Source: Liolophura sinensis
Taxonomy: Eukaryota; Mollusca; Polyplacophora; Chitonida; Chitonidae
Assembly (NCBI RefSeq): GCF_032854445.1
Contig: NC_088300.1
Location: 28,997,608 to 29,061,607, forward strand
Direction of reading: 5' to 3'
DNA: 64,000 bases
Part shown: piece by piece, positions 59,401-64,000 of the stretch
Layout of the letters: every line of letters begins with the position of its first letter
How positions within the stretch are numbered: the stretch's first letter is position 1
Notes under the pieces: generated by a model
The model's database searches: none
The model's input: only the letters and a program-made list of their open reading frames with translations
What the model was told of the DNA's origin: nothing
Program-made: the position numbers and the translations under genes

Positions 59401-62395
59401 AGTATTTTCTAGATTGAGGAAACACAATGTCAAGTTAAATGGAGAAAAATGTGAATTTTTCAAAGAAAGTGTGACATTTTTGGGTCATAAGCTGTGTGCT
59501 GAGGGTATAAAACCATTGCAAAGCAAGACAGATGCAATTAGAAATGCACCTAGACCACAGAATGTGTCAGAACTTAAGTCATTTCTTGGAATGTTGAATT
59601 ACTATGGTAAATTTGTACCAAATCTGTCATCAAATTTACATGCTTTGTATTCGTTACTTAACAAGTCAGTAATGTGGAAATGGACTAAAGAGTGTGAAAC
59701 TTCTTTTCAATATGCTAAGACTGTTTTAACAGGTGATAGCGTGCTTATGCACTATAATCCTAAGATGCGTTTAGTATTAAGTGTAGATGCAAGTCCTTAT
59801 GGATTAGGAGCTGTGTTAAGCCATAAGTTGAATGATGGTTCAGAAAGACCTGTAGCTTATGCATCACGTACATTAAGTTGTGCAGAGAAGAACTATGCAC
59901 AAATAGAGAAAGAAGCATTGGCAATTGTGTATGGAATAAAGAAATTTCATTTGTACTTGTTTGGTAGGAAATTTACTCTTGTAACTGATCATCAACCCCT
60001 AACAAGAATTTTTGGTTCCAAATCTGGTATTCCTGCATTAGCAGCAGCTAGGATGCAGCGCTGGGCATTGTTGCTTAGTGGATATTCGTATGATATTGTA
60101 TACAGATCTTCAGAAAATAATGCAAATGCAGATTTGTTAAGTAGATTACCAGTGGATGATTCTCACACTGCAGATCCTGATGAAATGTATATTTGTAGTA
60201 CAGTATTAAGCGATCTACCTGTGACAGCTAAACAGATAGCTGATTTTTCATGTAAAGATGCTACATTATGTAAAGTGTTAGATTTTACATCTTCAGGTTG
60301 GCCAAATTGTTGTACTGATATGACTTTGCAACCCTATTGGTCAAAACGAGATGAATTGTCAATTGATGATGGTTGTATATTATGGGGTAGGAGAGTAGTT
60401 GTACCAACTAAACTTCAAGAAATGTTGTTAACTGAATTACATGATGGTCATCCCGGCATGTGTAGGATGAAAGCTTTGGCTAGATCTTTCGTCTGGTGGC
60501 CTGGATTAGATCAAGATATAGAAGACTTAGTCAGAACATGTCCGAGTTGTGTAGAATCACAAAAAGTGCCTAAGTCTGTACCTTTGTTATTGTGGCCTTG
60601 GGCTACAGAGCCATGGCAGAGAATTCATGTTGATTTTGCTGAAATCGATGGTCAGCAATTTTTTATTGTAGTCGACAGTTATTCTAAGTGGTTAGAATGT
60701 TTTCCAATGTCAAGTACCACAGCAAGTGCTACTATTACTGTTCTTCGGTCTTTGTTCGCAAGGTATGGTTTACCGCAACAAATTGTTTCAGACAATGGAC
60801 CCCAGTTCATTGCTGATTTGTTTTCTGATTTTTTGAAATGTAATGATATTGATCATACTTTGTGTCCCCCTTACCATCCTGCAAGTAATGGGTTAGCTGA
60901 GAAAAATGTTCAGAGCTTTAAGAGAATGTTCAAAAAGTGTGAAAAGTCTGAGAGTATTCAAAGTAGAATAGCCCATGTTCTGTCATGTTACAGAAATACT
61001 CCTCACACTACGACTGGTATTACGCCAGCTGAGTTGTTTCTGAAGCGAACGCCGCGAACTAGGTTGTCTTTGTTAAAGCCTAACTTACAAAGAAAGGTAG
61101 AAAGAAAACAGACAGCTAGCAAATTTCATCACGATGGTTTGAATCCCACTGTACGTAAATTTGATTTGTATCAGCATGTACGGGTAAGAAATATCAGGGG
61201 AGGAAAGGTAAAATGGATCCCCGGTACCATTGTTGCAATTAAAGGTCCTCACACTTATATTGTGCGAGTTCCAGGTAATAACAAACGCTATGTTCATGCT
61301 GATCATCTTATTTGTGATGACTCTGTAAATGTTAAATCTGATCAAAATCCAAATGACGTATTACTAGGGAAGGATACATGTGTTGCACCAAATAATCCAA
61401 GCATTGGCAGAAATCCACATGTAAATGATCCGAGTGTACAAACTAATGTGCCAAGTCCAATAAAGGAAGCAGTAGCTTTACCTGAATCTACTAAATGTAC
61501 ACCGAAAGTTTTTGATCAAGATTGTAAACCTGATGACACTGTGTCATGTGATTCTCCTGTGTTTATTCCTCGAAGGTCTGGTAGAGTAAGTAGACCTCCA
61601 CGAAGACTTGATTTGTAATATGTATTCAGTGCTGCAGCTGTTCTAAAGTTCTAGATACATATGTACTCAGATTTTATGTCTTGGTTGTTGACTGTTTTTT
61701 TAGAGCAAACTTGTGACATTGTTTTAATGTTGGTGTCATAAAATGTATCTAAGTAAAATGAAACATTGTTGTAAGAAACAAAATGTTACAAGGTTTAAAG
61801 AAGTTAAAAGTTAATTGAAACTTTGTTAATGTTCTCAAGGTTACTTCGTATCTAAAAAGGGAGGAGTGTAATATATCACGTCTTGTGACGTATCAGTGAC
61901 GTATCACTTTGCATACTGATGTACATGCCACGCGGTCTTCTCTGAATAAAGCAGTGCGGCTTGGGGCCTTCAACTATGAAGACGTGTTGTCTTATCTTTC
62001 TCTGGTGTATTACTGTGCTAGACTATAGAATGGCGTGAAGTCTTTCTAGTACGGTAGATCAATATACAAAACCATGCACCAAGTATAAACATACCCACCT
62101 TCCAAGAGTGACCCAGCTGTCTGTCAATGTCAACATACCTGTCACCAGGGCAGTGACAAGAACACAGTATTTTCCACAGAGTGCCGTTATCCGCTATCAA
62201 AGCGTGCCACCGATGGCACACCCTCGAAGCATTACACAGAGACTGGACGTCCAGCATGGACAAAATTTGACACAAAACCTCGTCTGGCAATCCCTGAACG
62301 TTTAGGTGTTCAGGACAGTGGATGCATCTATCAGTTCCGTTATCGAGGACGTGACAGCAGATGGGCCTTGCAGACATCACCTCCCATCGTATCAT
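56447..62395 (-). CDS. FBXO48: F-box only protein 48 (FBXO48) orthologue
   Basis: Two minus-strand exons: exon 1 62395-62099 (99 codons, ending TGGAAG|GTGGGT) and exon 2 56608-56447 (acceptor CGCTAACACAG, 53 codons plus stop), joined in phase 0 to 152 aa. That is close to the ~155 aa of vertebrate FBXO48. The F-box is LPDEVLCQILSMLDVQSLCN, then ASRVCHRWHALI, about residues 35-80. The C-terminal part FMRNYGVAGIKRKWREGEFS and PTKSMCVMDAETWGEIF match the FBXO48 tail. The protein should be a substrate receptor of an SCF (SKP1-CUL1) ubiquitin ligase. The start is chosen for length; the frame stays open upstream to 62518 with two more Met codons, and a Met lies at 62377. The 5.5-kb intron holds a complete LTR retrotransposon in the opposite direction and a SINE. 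Confidence 0.88.
56905..57053 (+). mobile_element. SINE family A, 5'-truncated, in FBXO48 intron
   Basis: CACCATACGTGGAAAGGTCT, CCACCATAATGCTGGCCATC and ACGGCGTAAAACACCAATCA, then AAAT repeats. It is followed by a second ATTACAGTCAGCA (57057-57069) that also precedes it (56898-56910), a 13-bp target duplication. Confidence 0.85.
57185..57390 (+). repeat. 5' LTR
   Basis: Begins TGTAATATATCACG and ends ATATACAAAAC. U3 has two adjacent copies of GTGACGTATCA (57203-57224), CRE-like sites, and an AATAAA at 57263-57268. Confidence 0.95.
57391..57407 (+). promoter_or_regulatory. Primer-binding site
   Basis: TGGCGACGAGACGAAAC directly after the LTR. The leading TGG pairs with the CCA end of a tRNA; which tRNA was not determined. 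Confidence 0.7.
57428..61618 (+). CDS. Gag-Pol polyprotein of the Ty3/gypsy element
   Basis: A 1396-aa single frame, so gag and pol are fused without frameshift or stop. In order: gag capsid-like helical region (about 1-190); Arg/Gly-rich stretch; two zinc knuckles (CKCCGGRNHSTGEC and CYGCRQRGHIKAMC, about 215-250); aspartic protease with DTGAS (about 337); reverse transcriptase with YMDD (about 638); RNase H starting at SVDASPYGLGAVLS (about 786); integrase zinc finger (H-H-C-C, about 1005-1045); and catalytic core with D in VDFAEID, D in SDNGPQF and E in GLAEKNVQ. A chromodomain is not evident at the C-end, which is Pro/Asp-rich and closes in PRRSGRVSRPPRRLDL. All catalytic residues looked for are present. 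The product copies the element RNA and integrates the DNA. Confidence 0.96.
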   Translation: MAVFGNLGVFDESVELFEDYTDRCDAFMAANAIENERKANLFLSLIGPEAYKLLKNLCSPDAPRTKTYQELKDLLKEHYAPTPNVMAERFRFDRVSKQGDKESVADFIVRLKKLASTCDYGNFLGDALRDKLVSGLNQKMSRTQTHLLSVRNLTFDEARRKCLADELANAANRESMNDGTAEMNRLFPGRRGGRRGRGRGRDQAHRSTSGDGCKCCGGRNHSTGECRLRDAECYGCRQRGHIKAMCPKSDNTNSNSGGNTGSRGTRGGRGHSQSKFKSRNSAKYVDISNDAEESRDSNSEFDHDEFGLYGNYNVNQTQSMKPIKVDITVGHSNIQMELDTGASRSTVSETLYKSCLTMFPLRNVNITLRSYTNEPVPILGEIRVPVKYEENPLVELDLIVVKGQKPCLLGRDWLKHIKLDWQSIFTVNEAGLTKKLPKHVPQSDDFSDCFNELLRQNSVLFTYEGNGIKGFKASLALKDNVKPVYQKARPVPYSLLGDVEKEYDRLIESEILYPVDSCEWASPTVHVVKPNKSIRVCGDYKAVNELIKDDGYKLPNTQDLFAKISQYGSQPKVFSKLDLTSAFNQLYLDDESAKLLVLNTHKGLLATKRLCFGVKTAPSIFQATMDKILSNIDHVLCYMDDIFVATETEKEHFVVLEKVFSRLRKHNVKLNGEKCEFFKESVTFLGHKLCAEGIKPLQSKTDAIRNAPRPQNVSELKSFLGMLNYYGKFVPNLSSNLHALYSLLNKSVMWKWTKECETSFQYAKTVLTGDSVLMHYNPKMRLVLSVDASPYGLGAVLSHKLNDGSERPVAYASRTLSCAEKNYAQIEKEALAIVYGIKKFHLYLFGRKFTLVTDHQPLTRIFGSKSGIPALAAARMQRWALLLSGYSYDIVYRSSENNANADLLSRLPVDDSHTADPDEMYICSTVLSDLPVTAKQIADFSCKDATLCKVLDFTSSGWPNCCTDMTLQPYWSKRDELSIDDGCILWGRRVVVPTKLQEMLLTELHDGHPGMCRMKALARSFVWWPGLDQDIEDLVRTCPSCVESQKVPKSVPLLLWPWATEPWQRIHVDFAEIDGQQFFIVVDSYSKWLECFPMSSTTASATITVLRSLFARYGLPQQIVSDNGPQFIADLFSDFLKCNDIDHTLCPPYHPASNGLAEKNVQSFKRMFKKCEKSESIQSRIAHVLSCYRNTPHTTTGITPAELFLKRTPRTRLSLLKPNLQRKVERKQTASKFHHDGLNPTVRKFDLYQHVRVRNIRGGKVKWIPGTIVAIKGPHTYIVRVPGNNKRYVHADHLICDDSVNVKSDQNPNDVLLGKDTCVAPNNPSIGRNPHVNDPSVQTNVPSPIKEAVALPESTKCTPKVFDQDCKPDDTVSCDSPVFIPRRSGRVSRPPRRLDL
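61854..61866 (+). promoter_or_regulatory. Polypurine tract
   Basis: AAAAAGGGAGGAG directly before the 3' LTR; it primes plus-strand DNA. Confidence 0.85.
61867..62072 (+). repeat. 3' LTR
   Basis: No mismatch to the 5' LTR was found by eye over 206 bp. It ends 26 bp from the 5' splice site of FBXO48 exon 1 (minus strand). Confidence 0.95.
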
Positions 62396-63264
62396 CACGC
62401 TGGCTGGCTGACAAGAATTAAAACTCAGATGTAAATACCGTGATTGTGCACCACGTCCACCACCTTCCGCACCCTCACCCCATTTGGATTTCATGCAGCG
62501 TAACACTCCCTCCCTCAAAACATGTCTGGGCTCGATTACATTTGCCTCAAATTAAAATGTTTTGTTATCACCAAATGTCGTACTAATGTTGCGATATTTG
62601 CCTTCTACACTGCATTAGATAAGCGATAATAATACCGTAGATCCAAGTGTAAGTATAGTAGGGGTAGAAGTTGCATGTATGTACAACACTTCGCGTGCGC
62701 AGACTGAATTTGGAATTAATCGCAAAATTCTGAAATATGTTAAATGTGTGTTCACATATGAGATCTACAAACAAGCGTATGTTAAATCGCAATGTAGTTG
62801 GCTTGTAGAGATAATTGGGTACTGTTCACACTTTGTACCACTTGTAGCCATTTACATGCATCGTAGGCCTAAATGTAGAAGTTGCAGCATTCTAAATTGC
62901 CGTCATACAACCTTGGGCATCAATGATCTTTTCACTCTGTTTTGCACAACTTAGAATTTAGACTGTTGAAATTTCCAGTTTCTTCCAATGTAGTTAATAT
63001 ACATCATCTAAAATGTACGTAAGACGAACATAAACACTCCAAATGTTGTCTCGGAACACGGAAAACGTCGACAGCTGACCTGACGCTCGTCGTTTGTTGT
63101 GACTGCAACGTCACGGATAAACATGTAAAGGGAAACTACCCTATCAATGCCAAGCGACCGTATGGGGTTATACAAGTAGCCTCCCTTGAAAGTATACTAA
63201 GCGGTCCTACTTATTTATTTGAAGGTGTTAAGCGGCGACCAGCATTATGATGGACTTATTTTTA
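62396..63264. other. 5' flank of FBXO48; no other gene seen
   Basis: It contains the probable FBXO48 leader and promoter (minus strand). No clear TATA box was recognised. Plus-strand frames at 62679-62954 have no support. Confidence 0.4.
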
Positions 63265-63765
63265 CGTGAGTGAAGTTAGACTGCGGTTCGCAGTTAGCGG
63301 TTAGCTATTCAACATTATTTGGCCATTATTTTTTTTATAAATTATGTATTGGGCTATATTACCATTATTACTGCACATACAAATTTAATACTTGGTACAT
63401 TATTGACACTTAATACGGGCTATCACCTGATGCCAAAAATTCCCGATTCTGACATTAGGTGCGCTTCTGTGAATACCAGTCTGAACAGCGGTCTGGCCCA
63501 TATATCCATTAATACTGCACCTACAGACACCATACTTCGTACATAACTGACACTTAATGCGGGTTAGCCATCACATCATGCATATACTTCCCGATTCTGA
63601 CACTAGGCGGCGCTTCTGTAAACAGCAGTCTGAAAAAAAACGTGATAGCCCGTATAAAATGTCATTAATGTACCGAGTATGATGTCACTAATAATGGAGA
63701 TATAGCGAAATACATAATATACAGAAATAACGACTTAATAACCGCTAAATGCGAATCACAGCTTA
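63265..63765. repeat. Large foldback element, ~120-bp inverted arms with internal duplication
   Basis: Left arm: GCGGTTCGCAGTTAGCGGTT, TTATGTATTGGGCTATATTA, TTAATACGGGCTATCAC. Right arm (inverted): GTGATAGCCCGTATAAAATG, GAGATATAGCGAAATACATA, AACCGCTAAATGCGAATCAC. Between them a ~150-bp unit (ACACTTAATACGGGCTATCA, ATTCCCGATTCTGACATTAG) occurs twice. Non-coding. Confidence 0.75.
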
Positions 63766-64000
63766 AGTTATTTCACGTCTGTTTTTGGTCCTTTTGAACC
63801 GATTTATCCAAATTTTCGTTAACATTACGTCTGTCGAAAACAGCACATATTCAACCATTATTATCGCTTCGCATAACGGATATAGCATAAAATATTCTTG
63901 AAGCCGACTACAGTTAATAACATTTCCGAACATTCTCCGCCTCCAACAAAATTTAATTTAAATCGAAGTCTTCCATGAGGTTGGAAGTGCTTAAACTGAA
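63766..64000. other. No feature seen
   Basis: AT-rich window end without a supported gene. Confidence 0.4.

Larger units (their letters stand above)
57185..62072 (+). mobile_element. Full-length Ty3/gypsy LTR retrotransposon
   Basis: About 4.9 kb with 206-bp LTRs (57185-57390 and 61867-62072) that look identical by eye, a primer-binding site, one gag-pol frame and a polypurine tract. A target duplication of 4-6 bp (CATG to ACCATG, depending on how the LTR end is set) flanks it. The gag-pol order (protease, RT, RNase H, integrase) is Ty3/gypsy, and no envelope frame follows. It appears to be a recent, possibly active, insertion in the FBXO48 intron. Confidence 0.95.

Noticed and set aside
61085-61345. 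Minus-strand frame inside the retrotransposon
   Set aside because: It is a shadow of the integrase region of gag-pol.

Overview
This is a eukaryotic, intron-bearing, AT-rich window. It is most likely from a mollusc, or at least a lophotrochozoan. The reasons are: dense copies of a tRNA-headed SINE whose 3' part (TATAAGTGAAATATTCTTGA, then GTACGGCGTAAAACACC, then (AAAT)n) I recognise from bivalve and gastropod DNA; a lectin-type receptor with a juxtamembrane/transmembrane module that I associate with molluscan predicted proteins; and animal orthologues of FIBP and FBXO48. No prokaryotic features were seen. All exon calls come from reading splice sites and phases by eye, without transcript support.

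Layout. 1-15.3 kb is a lectin-receptor cluster. One gene appears intact (5562-14044, five exons whose phases all match, 484 aa: C-type lectin domain, PAN/apple domain, Ser/Thr/Pro-rich stalk, CxC module, one transmembrane helix, basic tail). On its left are exon relics of an upstream paralogue (CTLD end at 1-124, PAN-like exon near 1.6 kb, stalk+TM exon at 3.4-4.3 kb with two in-frame stops). On its right is a truncated copy of the last exon (15.17-15.32 kb). A decayed extra CTLD exon lies inside its third intron (10.8-11.0 kb). 18.9-20.9 kb holds a two-exon metallophosphoesterase gene. 27.3-28.5 kb is a ~62-bp minisatellite lying upstream of an orphan class A GPCR (29767-30951), which is followed by other degenerate tandem repeats. 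39.8-41.1 kb (minus) is a 446-aa coiled-coil protein that I do not recognise.

44.5-53.4 kb is a complete ten-exon FIBP orthologue (363 aa, every phase consistent). 56.4-62.4 kb (minus) is FBXO48 (two exons, 152 aa). Its single intron contains a full-length, apparently intact Ty3/gypsy LTR retrotransposon (57185-62072) in antisense orientation, with 206-bp LTRs that look identical and one uninterrupted 1396-codon gag-pol frame. The 3' LTR ends only 26 bp from the FBXO48 5' splice site.

Repeats fill much of the rest: about 18 SINE copies or fragments, a second non-autonomous family ending in GTTAAGTACGACGTAAAACC followed by CATA microsatellite, a likely third SINE type with a duplicated tRNA-like head, and several foldback/MITE elements, one of which carries a nested SINE with a target duplication. 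The genes do not form one pathway; the coherent story is tandem duplication and decay of a lectin receptor, and repeated transposition into introns and intergenic DNA.
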